Positions 48,913 to 62,700 of a stretch of DNA of 64,000 nt are shown piece by piece. The translations under genes were made by a program, and so were the position numbers. The notes below the pieces were generated by a model. That model saw nothing but the letters and a program-made list of their open reading frames with translations. It had not been told where the DNA came from and did no database searches. The stretch is from Neurospora tetraspora (lineage: Eukaryota; Ascomycota; Sordariomycetes; Sordariales; Sordariaceae). The number at the start of each line of letters is the position of its first letter. Position 1 is the stretch's first letter. The stretch covers positions 6,944,001-7,008,000 of the forward strand of contig NW_026944383.1 in NCBI RefSeq assembly GCF_033439725.1, written 5' to 3'.

Positions 48913-51900
48913 TAAGTACATTCCTCAGCTCAGGTACCTCTACCTATTACATACCGCCCGCATAGCAGTACAGAGTGGATGGCATCGGGGACGATAGAGT
49001 GACATTCGGCGATGTGACATTGACCAACTGAGGATGGGAGATTGATTGAACAAGATTAACTGGGGAAACTATCCCCGCGGGACAAAAGCACATCCAACCG
49101 TTTTAAGAAGACGGATAGCGGGCACACTATTGACTGCTAATGAAATGGATACCAAAGACAAAGAACCCAACTCCGAGACCCTCGACACGGTGTTGCCGGC
49201 TGGGAATACACACTCGCGAGAAATTACTCATTGGAACGCGAGGATGGTAAAGCTACCCTGATCCATACGAGATTCGGTCCAAATACCAGCGAGGGTTCGG
49301 TCGGGGGTTCTGCCGGGGAACTGGACATACCAAATTTTGGCAGAGGCACGGCCAGGATCGACAAGCAAGGGTGTGTTACAGATCTGACAAGGGTTCCCGA
49401 AGGAGGCAAGCTCGATAGAAACCCTTGCGCCAAAAACGCCAAAGACGACAAACTGCCCGTGTTCGCGACAGCGACTTCCCTCATTCTCAATGACACCAAA
49501 AATTGCCTCTGTTAGCAGCTTATCTCAACTCCGTCTGGATGCCAGACCGTTGATGTTATGCTCCAAGCAGCAGCACAAGGCAGCAACTCCGCTGCCGGCA
49601 TCTGGACGCGTACGCACTCGCGCATTGCATAGGTACCTAACAACGACACGAATCTCGTCGACAGCCATCATGACTTCGCCCTTCCGAACCTCCCGTACCT
49701 TACATGTCGGGATTTGGCATCTAGCGTCCCCAAAAGACCCTGGCGTTCCCTCAAATGATCACTCTCGTTTAATTAGATGGATAAAATGGATAGAAACGGC
49801 GCCGTGGGGCAGCCTCCATCGGCGAATCCATAACCGACTCCATACCCCGTCAGCGCTACGGAATACCCAATCTGGGCAACCCCAAAAGTCCCCAAGCATC
49901 CAAGAGATCCAAGAATACCACCGTTATCCAGGAAGCGAATTGCGACTCAGTGAACCATCACTACAGTATCCCACCCACCGGCCAAGCTATACTTGGAGGA
50001 TCATTTACCCCATACTGCTTGTGCTTGTCGTATGGAGTTGGAAGATGAGGCTCGAATCTGCTTCTATCTCCAGACTCCGTTCTTGATGCATCGTTCACAT
50101 CCTTAATCTGGCCTGGGACCCTCGTGATATCTTGGTAATTTCCAGAGACTTCAGGTTTCAGTTGGAGATCAGCACTGCTCACTGACGTTGACATCTGTCA
50201 AAACTACAACACCAACGTCCACACAGCCGCCTGAGCCCCGAGATAGGCCAAGCTGTCAGTGTTTCCCGAATTCCGAATGCATACGGTACCCGCTCTCGCC
50301 GCCATGAATGGAACATGGAAACATGTAATTTCAAAAAGTCCATACAGGTTTCAGCGGACAGCTGAAGGGTTGTCAACACTAAAGTGTCATGAAATAAACA
50401 ACAACAAGCGGACTGTTTCCGAAATCACTTCCTGCCCGAATTGGTTTTCATCTCGCGGGACGATGCCCAAAAGATCGGAATCTGGAGTACTTACATAACG
50501 GCGGCGGTAGTTGGGCCCAGTATCCACCAAATCTCCCTCCCGTCCATCTTGGCAACCACTAGTGCAAAGACCACTGCAGAGAAGAAAAGAGCCCTTCGTG
50601 GCGACACCATCATTATTGACTAGCAGTTAACAGCTTTTGATGCAGTTTGCACAGTTACACAGACATCACAAGAGTTACACAAATTGAAGCCTCCCTCGAG
50701 ACGGGAGGGAGCTCTGCTGTCAATGCCATGGCCCGCTCTTGATGCGACGGCAGAATCACAGCCGCTTCCTGTTGAGCCTCTGATAAGAGCGCCAAATAAC
50801 TCCCTAGAGTCCCTACAGCCGACGACCTGCACGACAATTTGGTTCAGTGTAACGGCGCGGCAGAAGCTTGTCACCTTCACGGGATATCCCATCGGCTTCA
50901 CCAGTCCCGCTCGACGACGGGAGCGGGAGTGGGAGGCCAATGCGGCACATGCCTTCTGTCTTCACTGTCTTCACTCAGCCTTTATGAACCCCCCTCGGGA
51001 CGCCATAGGACGCCATAGAGCGCCACGGCTGAAGGAGACGGCTCAGATTCGGCCCTTCCAATTCAACAAGATGAATACTGCAAGCCCAATGACGCCGCTG
51101 TAGATCACCCAACGAACAATGGCTTTGGCTGGTCGGCTGCCGCATCCAGGCACGTCCTGTGGTTCTGTCAATCCTCACAGCAATACGACAAGACTGCGGC
51201 CAACATCGCAACCGTGATAGCTCACTGCAGCAACACGAAAGTGATCCGCCTTTCCCCCGCTTGACAAGGCTCCAACACTGCCTTGGATATGCTTGGTAGC
51301 CGTCCGTGATGGAGGCAGAAACCCCAAGAAACGAGGAAACAGAGATGGGGCCTATATACGGGTAGTGATGTCGCCGCATCATGATCGACAATACCTAACG
51401 CATCTGTCAGATCTGTCTGTCGTGCATCACTGAAATGTAGATTCATCCTTACGGTTGGAGATCCCTCCGCGCCAAGTTCTCAATAGCTTTCTACCCTTCC
51501 CGTCGTCATGGGACAAGGTGAAGCGGGCTTGCCAGTTTGTCCAATTTTGGGTTGATTGCTGACTCGCTTGGCCAACTTGCCTGCTTCCTCTTCTCTTGCT
51601 TGCCCACAGAGGTTATTCTCTTGAAGGAAGTTCAATTTCAAAAGGTATGTATTTTCCCTGCAAAAAGCAAAGCGCCCTGTAGGGCCAAGATCTCTGAGGT
51701 AAGGGGGTTGCTTCAATATGGCTTAGAGGCGTCCCCCATCCAGCCAATGCCGCCATCTTGACTTGTCATTGTTGAGACATGTCTAGGTCCTCCCGCCCGC
51801 CGTTCGAAGATGTAACCGGCCCGAAAGAGAAAAGAGATGAAAGACGCCGGCAAGAGCAAAAAGAAACAACCAAGACCAGGAGTACGAAAGCAAAATCTGT

Positions 51901-54900
51901 GCAGAGCATGGAGAGTTCCGTGTTATGCCTTGGGCCAATCTTAACGACGATTCGCGAAATCAAGGCCTGTCAGTTGGTGTTGTTTTCTTTTTTTCTTTTC
52001 CTCTTCTTTCCTTCTCTTTTCCTGTCAAGGTTGTCCTGTTATTCCCGTACCTAATCACTCAACTATGAGGATGACAGTAGGGTTATCCCCTGCCTTACCG
52101 CCTGACAAACTCAACATGAACACCAAGGGAACACTGTCGTCAAAAGTTTGACGCAGTTCCGAGTTCATGCATTCATGCACCGGATGAACTTTCGCAAACT
52201 GTTCCCATTCGGCATAATTGCAGTCAGCGTTGCATCCCTGGCGAGCGAACTAGGAGCGCCATCACAACGGCATTTTTCAAGACAGGGCTCACAGAAGACA
52301 CGCCGGAGCTGCTGTCCGTAACGTTCCCTTCATTCTCAATTTTTTCGTGGGCTCTGTTGGGGCGGGTACTAACTACAGTATGTCGTGGTACCGACGACTG
52401 CTGCAGAGGTTTACCTTACTCTTTCATGTGCCGCCCCAGACCAACCCTTCCTTGTGCTTGAGGTTGTCAGGGAATCTCTTTCTGGTAATCAATTCAAATT
52501 CACCTGATCCAGGGGCGCTGGCAAGCCGTCCCTTCTTTGGTTGGCGCACAGGCACAGGCACAAGCACCTCACATCTTAACCCCGGTCAGTGATCGACATA
52601 ACCTCAGCACGCCTCTTGGGAGAAGAGATCATGATAGATCCCTGGTACCCTGATACCTAACACCAGGGAATAACCTCAACTGTGTCCAATTCTTTTTTTT
52701 CTCTATGCTTGTCATTGTATCGAATCGATATCGGCCGGCCGCTTGGCAATTCTTTGCAAATTACCGAGCCACTGCTGTTGTGGACGAAACAACAAATGTT
52801 GGGCGTTGTGGCTTGCATTTCGTTGTCGCCATCTTTTCCACCCCCTAGGCCTCCCTCCCCGTATTCCCTTTCTTAATGCTAAGCTTATTTACACTTCACT
52901 TTGCATTTCCTGGGGAATGGTACGTACCGTACCACCTTGCTCGCGAACAATGGGACATTGTCGCTTTTTTTGCCCCTTCACACCTCGTGGCAGTCTGGTC
53001 GTGATCGACAACCCCGCTGAATGGCCGGTCACGATGGGACAAACACCTAACCACAAGCTTCACATCGTAGAGTATTGAAGCAAAAGTGATAGTACTCGCA
53101 CAGCATACCGATTCACTGGCTCCCCTAAAAACCCAGAGACGAAAGGGAAGTAGAATGGAGGACGGCCATCAAGACATTTTTGCTCCGCTAATTCTCAGAT
53201 TACAGTTCGGCATTCGCGGCTCCAAGCACAGGACAGGGGTAAACCTTTAACGCTCGAGACTTGGAAAAGACGAGGTCAGCCGCCAGCCGCCAGCTCTCAA
53301 TGTTCCCCATCAGATTCACACAAGTCCAGTGACGCCTCACAAACTCCGTGAGGCTGTCACTAAGTTTCTCGGCACGACAAGAAAGGAAGGTCCTCAAGAA
53401 GAGATCCAGAAGTGTCGGTCCACGATCAGTCACCGCACGCGACTCCATAGTTTACTTACACTTACTAGCCGCTCCAGGGCGCCGGAACCCTCGTGCTTCC
53501 CATTCCCTCCTCCCCTCCTCGTCAGGTCTACAAAACCGACCGTTGACTAGTGAGGAACCCACATGATCATTGATTCGTACCGCCGGAGCGACTTGTACGG
53601 GCTCGTAAAAACCCTTGGCGTCAATGTCACGCTGTATACTCAAGTGGTTTAGCTGTATTTTATCCCTCAAGCTGAATATTTGATGCATGCAAACCATATA
53701 CCGTCTCCATACAAGAACCCGGTACGAATCAAGGATCCTGACTACATAGTGGGTTTCCCGCTAGTCAGACGGCGATTTTGTAGCCCTGACGAGTATCGAC
53801 ACACCCCCCATCAGAAAGGCGGAAGATAGGATAGGGCGGCGGTAATAAAGAGCGGTGTGAGTGGACAATACACACTAGGTACACTAGAGTCTAATGCGCT
53901 CTCAGCCAGCGAGACTTGTCCCCCTCTTTTTTGCATCAAAATTTCATGCTGAAGAAGAAATTGTGAGATGAGAGTGAGTGACTCGAGGCTTTTGGGAGGT
54001 TATCCGCTATCATCCAGATCGTTCTGGGCCCAGTGGTCCAGTCGATGTTGAAGGTTTTTTTTTCACTTTGGAAGCGGGCGTGTATCCACTACGGCTTTTC
54101 TCGGCAGTGAGACTTTGCCAATATACTGATTTACTAGGCTCAGCCTGGTAATACTCAGGTGATAGTGGTACCCAGACTCAGAGTTTTCTTCTCTTCCGTC
54201 TAGTATAGAGAAGACTTCAAAATCTCTTGGACAACATCACCGCTGGAGACACTCTACAAGCTACTTGTCCAAAAGCCGCCGTGGGGATATGTGTACAGCT
54301 GCTTGCATACGATAGGTCTGAAATCTTCTCTCTACACCAAGCAGCACCTGAGGAGGAGGTGAAAGAAAGGTCGCGGTTGGAAGACAGAGAGAGGGGTACG
54401 TACGTAACACGTACTAACTTCCAACTTGGTAACTATACTGCGGTTGCGAGCCAAAGTAAAACCCCCTTGTCAGGTACCGGGCACGGACCAGTACAAGCAA
54501 AGCTTCGTGGCTCTGTATGGCCACTCGAGTGCCAGAGATCGTCAGCGACCTGACCCACGCGTTTTACTTACCCATCTCACCATAGTAGGCTCGGTAGGGC
54601 AGAAAAACTGCCAGGCGGTAGGTACTGCGGGAAACTGTAAAACCACAAAATGGCGAAGATCCTACGTATCGGTAGACCCCATCCGACTAGCTCCAGCCCT
54701 TCATCAGGCGCGCACATGCAATCGAAATGCAAATCGCCAATCTCACAACCGGACCCGACCAGTCGACCACTCCTTTTCGCTCCTTTTTGGCATCCACCCT
54801 ACCGGTACTTGAGGACCCGGGGGGACCAAGGGGACCCCTCAACCTTACGTCGAAATCATACGATAATTGCCCACCCCAACCGCCTCCCGCCCTGCGCATC

Positions 54901-57900
54901 GCTGCGCGCCCGTGAGCCGGGCTCCCTTCCTGCATTGGTCTTGTCTGGATAAGGTTTAGTTCCCCTTTGTTAGTGTCCTCTTGGAGTGGGTTAGCGGGGT
55001 TTGCTGGAGAGTCTACCGGACGGATGTCAACACTTCAGCTTCGACTGCATGATGATGATTTCTGCCAGACAGTTGCATGTTACTAGACGACTAGCTCGGC
55101 CATCTTCTGTCTCTTTACTTGGTCTCTATCACCGTGATCTACCGCAGTGTCTCCCCATATCATCCAACCGCGATGTTGGCTAGTATGTACTTTTCACCAA
55201 GTTTGTTGGCCAGTAGGTTGTATCGTCGAGACTCGAGAGAACATGTAGTGGAGTAATGCTGTAATCCACCTATCGTCGTCATTATCATCCATAACCATCT
55301 TCCTGTGTCTTTGCCACTCAGCAGGCAGTAGTGTACATGAGTCAAGGCAGTGATAAGTTGGAATTCAAGATATTTAGTGGCCGGGGGAAGTGGCCGGCAG
55401 CACGAACGAGGGGAAGCGGCAAGCCGGCACCAAGGAGTGAGATATCTACCCCGTGCATACGAACATGAATGTAGTCAGCAGCGTAGCTGGAGATGTATGA
55501 GATGAAAGGGGAGCGAGTCACTTTCTTGAGGCTGTACTACGGCAGTAGGAGCTTGAGATACAGCACGGGTGTGGATGTGTGCCACGCATCCTATGTAGAT
55601 GGCTTCACATCCAACCAACTATGAGTATGTGTCCCTATAATCCATGAAATGTGGACATAATCCTGAGACGACGTACTTGGCATTACTTACCTACCTTCGG
55701 TTACTCCTGGAGGGGAAATCGTAAAACCTCCCCTCACGGTACAGGCTACACTAGGGTAGACCGTGGACAATTGCCCGGGGAAACACCAACACCATCCTCT
55801 CGAATGCGGTGTCTCGCGGCGGAGGAGTCGTCCTGTAGTATATGCAGAATTTCCCTGTACTTCCTGAGCTCCTACATACAGTTGCATAGGAATAGCATAT
55901 GCGTCTGATATGTGATGATTTACCCTAGGTACATGCATAGAGGTACACACGTAGATAACTCTACATACATATCTATATACACACAGACATGACAGCTACC
56001 GAAGGATGCCAATGTCAACCTGCGTATTCTGTCGGCATTGCAGCTGGGTACATACAGGTTGTCAGCTTGCGCTTCATCACGCGTCCTCGCATCCCTAATC
56101 CAACCACTCGCCTAGTATCTACCTCTCGACTTCTTCCATATTCCCCGCCCCATCAAGAATGCGAGAAGGTCAAAAGAGGAAGGAGGATAGCGGGAGGCTT
56201 GAAGGGGGCGCCGCCACTGCTTACTTATGGGAAGACACAGAAAGCCAAGAGAGTCCAGAGTTTTTGTTGACCGGTTGAAAGGGGGGCGGCTATGTTGATG
56301 GTAAGTATCTGGTTCGGTACTGAGGCATCATGATGGGTAACTACCAACATATAGTAGGTTGTTTGTCTGTTACGGACACGAGCTCGGGAATAGTGGTTGA
56401 TAAAAGGCCATCCACATGCAGCGACGACACTGGATGAACAGTGAAGACTGAAGAGCGACTGGACCAGATTGTGTTGAAGAAACAAAAGATACACTACTGT
56501 TCATCACGGAACTTGAACTCCAAGGAGATCTCGTTGTTGTTAAAGAAACATGGCCATTTCTGATAGCGTGCTCGTCTAGGCACTTCCACAGACGACATGA
56601 TTGTGGAAGAGACTACCTACTGCCACTTTCGTTCCCAAAGCTTGAAACTTGCAGCTCAGCTCTTCTAATGACATGGTAAATCGCATCCAGATAGAACCGG
56701 AGGTACTACGCCCGAACCTTACAGCACTGACTGGATGTCAGCAGAGCACTAGACTCTCGGCCTCACAAAGTATGCGCACGATGATAACTCAAAGCCAGTG
56801 ATGAGGTCTGGTGCCATTCGGTTGGCTTCTTTTGATCATCAACGGAAGTGAACAGAGGGGGGCGTTCAAGATTACCTAGAAAGCACGGGTGTCAGTGTCT
56901 CGACTGCGGCGTTCAGTTCCGTGGCCGACGCTTTTAGAGCCCTCCCGAGCCGGCTGAGAAAGATGAGGACTGAGAAGTCACGGCACTGCAGTACCAACCT
57001 AACTGAACCTGGACGATGGAAACAGTCAGAGCAGAGAACGGATAACAAGTACCACAGATCAGGATCTGTTAGAAGGGGTAGTAGAGGGATCAAATTAACT
57101 ATGGAAAAGTTTGCTGCCACTAACAGATGATGGGCCTGGGTACTTACGGTTGTTGGGCGGTTAGGAAGGCACAACCGTTGTAGGGGAAGAACGGTTGCTC
57201 CACCGTTGATAGCTCACAACGGTTTCTGAGGGGAAAACCATAAGGTCTCCTTCCATACAAGATGCGGCCCTGGGCTAGCGGAATTGGCGTGCAGTAGTCT
57301 GGTGGTGGGAGGAAGTCGCGATGCTCTCACGGCAAGAGCTACTGCCTGCCCTGCGAGTTTCAAGTTGACGGCAGTGGCGATGTCGAATGGGCTTTACAAA
57401 TCCTGTTCGTTTCTGAACGGAAGGGACTGACGATGTAAATCTGGAAACAACGGAACAAAAACAAGAGCTGACGTTGAGAAGCCGCGGAGAATGAAAGGAG
57501 AAGCCCTGGCGGATACATGGGATTGTGTAGCCCACAATCACAACCCACAGCAAACCGTGAAGGGTACTGTAGTATGGGTAATTGTTTCCGGTCTAGGGTC
57601 ACTGCATCTCCAAGTGGTAATGACTCGGAAGTCAAAGCAGGATAAGTCTGTAATGACGGTGCAGTGGGATGTGAAGCGAGTGAGATGAGAAGAGCTGAGA
57701 GGTGAACAGAGAGGTCACGAGAGAGAGTGACTGATATTACTGTCTTCCTCTGTCCCACCATCAATCAAACCCCGTCACTGCCGGCTCTCAAATAGATTGA
57801 TGCCGACGGCACATAAGCAGTCGTGGCAAGCAGACGGAGCAAACGACAACGAACGGGTGTCAGCACTTGCTTCTGCCGAACAAGTTGTTCACGGGTCTTT

Positions 57901-58258
57901 CTTTCCTTCTGTACTCGCCAAGGGAAAGCGCGGTCCAATGCGTCTTGCAACTGCCAAAACCACCGGTCCGTGATCAAGACGAAGCTGATGCATCGAAAGA
58001 ATTTTTTTCTGACAATGACATTCATTTTCCACTTGAAAATTGTGGAGTGTCTGTCTGCAATCACTGCATGATGCAATGCGTGATAAACACAGGCAGACAA
58101 AACTGTGTTTGAACTCCGTCTCCACAGGATTCGTTGTGACAACTGAAGAAGAAAAAAACAATTCGACAACCCAACGAACACCGTTTAAAATGAAAGAAGA
58201 CAAGCACGAAGAACACCAGCAAAAGGAGAATTACTCAGGATCAGACAAAAAAAGATGG

Positions 58259-58264
58259 AAAAAA
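58259..58264 (-). terminator. RNA polymerase III terminator of tRNA-Lys
   Basis: Six T residues on the minus strand, 22 bases downstream of the tRNA 3' end, with a second run of seven T at 58247-58253 as backup. Confidence 0.75.
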
Positions 58265-58286
58265 GAAAGTCTTACGACGGGAATTG

Positions 58287-58359
58287 AGCCCGACGTGGGG
58301 GTCGAACCCACAACCTTGAGATTAAGAGTCTCACGCTCTACCGATTGAGCTAGCCGGGC
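58287..58359 (-). tRNA. tRNA-Lys (anticodon CUU)
   Basis: A 73-base intronless gene. The seven-pair acceptor stem GCCCGGC/GTCGGGC contains one G-U pair. The A box TAGCTCAATCGG and B box GGTTCGACCCC are consensus. The anticodon loop is ACTCTTAAT, giving CUU. The discriminator base is U, as in yeast tRNA-Lys(CUU). It reads lysine AAG codons, which are abundant in the genes of this window. Confidence 0.97.
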
Positions 58360-59705
58360 AGCTTGTTGAGCTGCCGTGATTTGTTGGAAGTAATGCTCAG
58401 ATTTTTTAGTTATATAGCCAAAAACTGAAAAAGGATTCTGGACCGAGCACAATTGTGCATCACGCCTTCGAGAACACCGTCTCATCCTCCTGGTCAACAA
58501 CCCTGTTTCATTACCATCAAGTAACATTTTCCGGAATCAGTGACTGATTCTCCATAAGGCTAACTTTGTATTATTGGGCCGGTGGACAAAAGCCGAAAGC
58601 GAGCCAATCTTAACATTTGACATCCTGTTAACCCCCCTCCTCCTCCGCACTACGTCGACCAACGCACCACGGCACCAAGGGTTTGATGCTGCAGTCGACC
58701 GTATCACACACCATATCTGGTTAACATCGAGGACATTGCGTCCGGTAAGAGCACGGTTCCATATGTTTCGAATCTGAATGTTCAGGCTTGACGTTACATA
58801 CATGTTCGCTTTTGATGTCCCTCATATCCTCATGAACGTCCAATCCTCCTCCCTTGTACTGCCAATCTCGATTTCTAACTTGAACATTTTCGAACGAGCT
58901 CGTCTTGAACAAAGGAAAAGATATGGAAAGTAGATGCCTCCCTTGATGCGAAGTTAAACATTATGTACTTGAAAAGAAGATTACCACGCCACACTTGGTG
59001 AGTGGAAACTGGCTTGCTGTAGATGCAGCCCTATAGAAGAGAAAGAAGAAGGACGAGGGAAGGAATTTTTTTTGAGATATGTGTCTCGTACCACAAATGG
59101 AGAGGGAGAAGCCCCTCAACTTGTCGTCCCCCTTACCATCACGTCATCGCCGTTGACTCGGACACACCGTCGTTCCAGACATCGGCTCTCGGCCATCCAC
59201 CTATTCACACAATGACACCACAACACATAGGGGAATATCTGCCCAACACCTGAACACACATAAGACAAAGGAAGCCAGTTGTTGTGGTATATTAGAGTTC
59301 CTCATCTTTGAACGACAACCTCTTTCCCAATGGACCATGTCTGAGCTTTGTAGGTACCATTTTGATCTAACAACCCAACCATACTGTGGGTGTGCTTGCG
59401 GAGAAAGCACCCCACCCAAACTTTGTAAATGTAGAAAAGGAACATAAAAAAGGAGAGGGAGAGAGCACATAAAAAGAACGCCATGCCGCTGCCGCTACCA
59501 GTTGCTGCCTGCTGCTTAGAACTAATAGTTTTGTCAAACCCAGGGGAATATTAACGCTTGATGATTGATAATGACAAAGAATGAACAAGAATGCTAGTAA
59601 AACCCCGATGCAAAAGTTGTGGTATTTCCTCCTCTGACTGATTGACGACCGAAACCATCTAATAACCCCTTAAACCCCCATTTTATCCACCCACCCTGTG
59701 CCCTT
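58360..59705. other. Intergenic, tRNA-Lys 5' flank and rax2 3' region
   Basis: No gene recognised. The stretch next to 59705 is probably the rax2 3' untranslated region. Confidence 0.5.
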
Positions 59706-62700
59706 TTACATCTGAGGCGCGCCAGATCGACTTTTACTTAGCCCCTCCAGCAGCTCATGCGGTGGTATCCTCTGGATGCCGCTGCCGCGATCATACATGG
59801 ACGTCGGAGCGGGCACGTAACCCTCGCGCTTCTTGCGGATTCTGTCGAGGATTAAACCGGCCACGACGATAAGAAGCATGAGGGCGAGTGAGATGCCGAG
59901 GCCGATGAGAACGACAAATACCAGTGGTAGGTGCTTGCCATCCTTGCCGAAGAAGTTCTGCTTTTCGGAAAAGACAGTGGAAAGCGAGCCTGGACTGTTA
60001 CCGGAGTTGGTGGTCAGAGCAAATGGCCTGAAGTTCGCGCCGTCGAAGAGGACGCCGGAGGCTGAGCCAAAGTCGGGCAGGACGATGTGGCCAGTGAGCA
60101 TGAGGGCTGCCTTGTCGTCGATCAGGGGGTGCTTGTCATGGGACTCGCTGAGCTGGAAGATCTGGAGACCACGGATCTTGGTGCCGGGCTGCAGGGTCTG
60201 GCCAACGGAATGCCAGGATGATCCATCGTCCTTTTCGGACTTCATGAGGTAGACCGAGCCGTTGGAGGCGGTTCCTGATACCCATATTTGCTTGTTGTCG
60301 CTGGTGCCGGCAGTAAGAACGTCGACCGGTCCAGGGAGCTGGCCGGCATCAGGATAAGCGTCCCACACCAGGGTCTTGGGATTGTAAGTGGCCAGGTAGG
60401 TTGAGGCGGTGTTGTTGATGGTGAGGTTGCCGCCGGCAAGGAGCAGGTTCTCATCGACCCATAGGAGGGTGTTGACGGTTCCTCCGAGGTTTTGGCCAGC
60501 TTGTTGCCATTGCGACGAGGATGTGCTGAAGAAGCAGACGCCGGGACAATCGAGAGAGCCCGCCTGAGTAAAGGAACCTCCAACGTAGACATCGTCTGTG
60601 TCGTCACGAACAGCAATGGAAGAGACGGTGCCGTTGCCACCTGTCAGGGAAGGGGGTTGCGGGTTGAAGGACTTGTTCGCAAGGTTGTAAGTGACCAATG
60701 CCTTCACCTCGTTCCCATTGACTGTGCCGGTAATGTTGCCACCGGCAAACAGGATATCATTATGCACAGCCAAGGCCATAACGGTGGAATCCTGTGAGAT
60801 GGCATCACCAAGACCAGAGACTTCGTTGTTCTTTTGGCCGTCCATAATAAGGAGGTTATTAATCGCAGATCCGCTACCGGTTGCAGTGAAGTGACCACCG
60901 AGAATGGTAAGATTCCTCTTGTTCTCCTGGTCGAAGATGCCTGTGACGACTCCTTGCAGGCTGCTATCGCTTACCGAACCATCACGCTTAGCCAACGAAC
61001 TAGAGCTAGACGACTTCGTGGGGGCTTGGATCTTGATGGGAAAACCGCTGAGCCTATCTCCGAAGCCCGCAATGTCCCTTACACCGAGTGTCGACGAGAT
61101 CAATGAGCCGGCGTATAGGGAACCGTTTCCAGAGCGATCAAGGATGGAAGTCGAGAGGACACCATCAATCGACTCCAACTGGAGATCCAGGTTTTGAACC
61201 CAGTTCTTTTGTGAAGGCACCCAGATGCCGAAACCAGTTACGGAAACAGCAGGGTTCTTGTCAAAGGCATTCAGCTCGTCAAAGTCGCCGTTGACGCTCA
61301 CGACAAACTCCGGGGTTGACCCAGTGATGTTCATCGTCAAGCCAACAACGCGCATGACGTTGCCGTTAACACCAGCACCAAGGGGGCTCCACGTGTTCTT
61401 CTCAGTGTCGTAGGCGGCAACGTTGTTGAGACCGTCTACCGACTTCACGGAAGTGCTGTTAAAACTTCCTCCAACGTACAATGTGGTGCCGTCCAAAATC
61501 ATCGATTTAACTTCGCCGTTGAGTCCGCCATCCAGTGTCTTGTTTGTCGAGTCCTTGGTGTTCAGGGCAACAACGTGGTCAGCAGATGGCGAGGTGAAGT
61601 TGCCTCCAACGAAAACGGTATCGCCAGAGGTGGCGAGAGCGTTGACAGCGGATTTACCAGAGAAGCTCGATCCAAGACGATTAACAGCCGAGGCCGTGAA
61701 GTCGCTAACATTCACAGGTCGGCCAGGCGTGTATTCAAACAACCCATTCAGGCCACCCGTACTGTTAATCAAGGTAAAGTCGATGCTTTGGGCGACGAGA
61801 GTAATATTGGCCAAGTCCTGCCCGGCAAGTGGCGTCAAGGTGATTTGGGGCCGGAAGCTTGACGAGCTCGCATCAACCATGCCATAATAAATCTGATCGT
61901 ACTTGTCGAAGTTGTTTGTCTGGTACAGCGTTTTGTCGACTGGGTCACTCTTGGTAGGGTCGGCAGTCATTTGACCTGTAAGATGAACCTGTCCTCTGCT
62001 CGCGCATGTGTCATCCTGGAGACATCCGGGCGTGTATAAGTTGACGGAGTAGTAGCCTGATTCCCTGATATCCGGCGAGAAAACGACCTGGGCTGAGGTA
62101 TTGGTAATGGGTGCAGATATTTGAGCAGTCAGGTATTCGGCGGTACTCTGGTGAGAAGGGGTGACCTGCCAAGGGCCTGTGGCAGTAGACGACGACTTGA
62201 ACTCAAGATTTGCACAAGTAGGCTCGTTGAAGTCGTTGATCGCGTACGAAAAAATATCCTCTCCAAATAGCTCGATCCCGTTCAAACCTCCACCGCTTCC
62301 GTAATAGTCCGAGATATCGATACGAAACTCGTTCATGCCGATGACGTTGACGAAGTGGAAATCCTGGAACTTGGTAGTCTTATTGTTGCTTAGTGGGCAT
62401 TCGCTTGTGCAAGTAGCGTTCTTGTTCGTGACTGGGTCGACATAGGTCATGTTCATGATGCCGTTGATGGGTAGCGCAGTGAATCGCCATGTCTTTGTTC
62501 CAGCACCGTCCTGGTGGGTGTTGTATAGGCGAAGCTTTGTCGGCCGGAAACCGTATCTAAACGTTGCCTGCCAGAATCCCGGTGAGTTCTCCTGCAATAA
62601 CCATGTCTTGCCTGTCCCATCGGTTCCGCTAGTGCTGCACACAATGTTGTTGGGATCACTGAACCCCTCCCTGGTTGTCGAAGAGCCGGCTGAGATGGTG

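Larger units (their letters stand above)
44001..58286. other. 14-kb gene-poor region
   Basis: No open frame resembles a known family. The longest, 49490-50086 plus (198 codons), has one hydrophobic stretch near its C-terminus (IIYPILLVLVVW) but no other support. A frame at 46541-47104 (187 codons) is Ser/Thr/Pro-rich without motifs. A short tandem repeat (44691-44725) and a hairpin (48747-48912) are listed separately. Base composition is not AT-rich, so this is not a RIP-degraded repeat island. Confidence 0.5.

Noticed and set aside
49490-50086. 198-codon frame with one hydrophobic stretch as a small membrane-protein gene
   Set aside because: A single hydrophobic segment is weak support; composition and lack of homology leave it undecided, so it is mentioned only in the region note.
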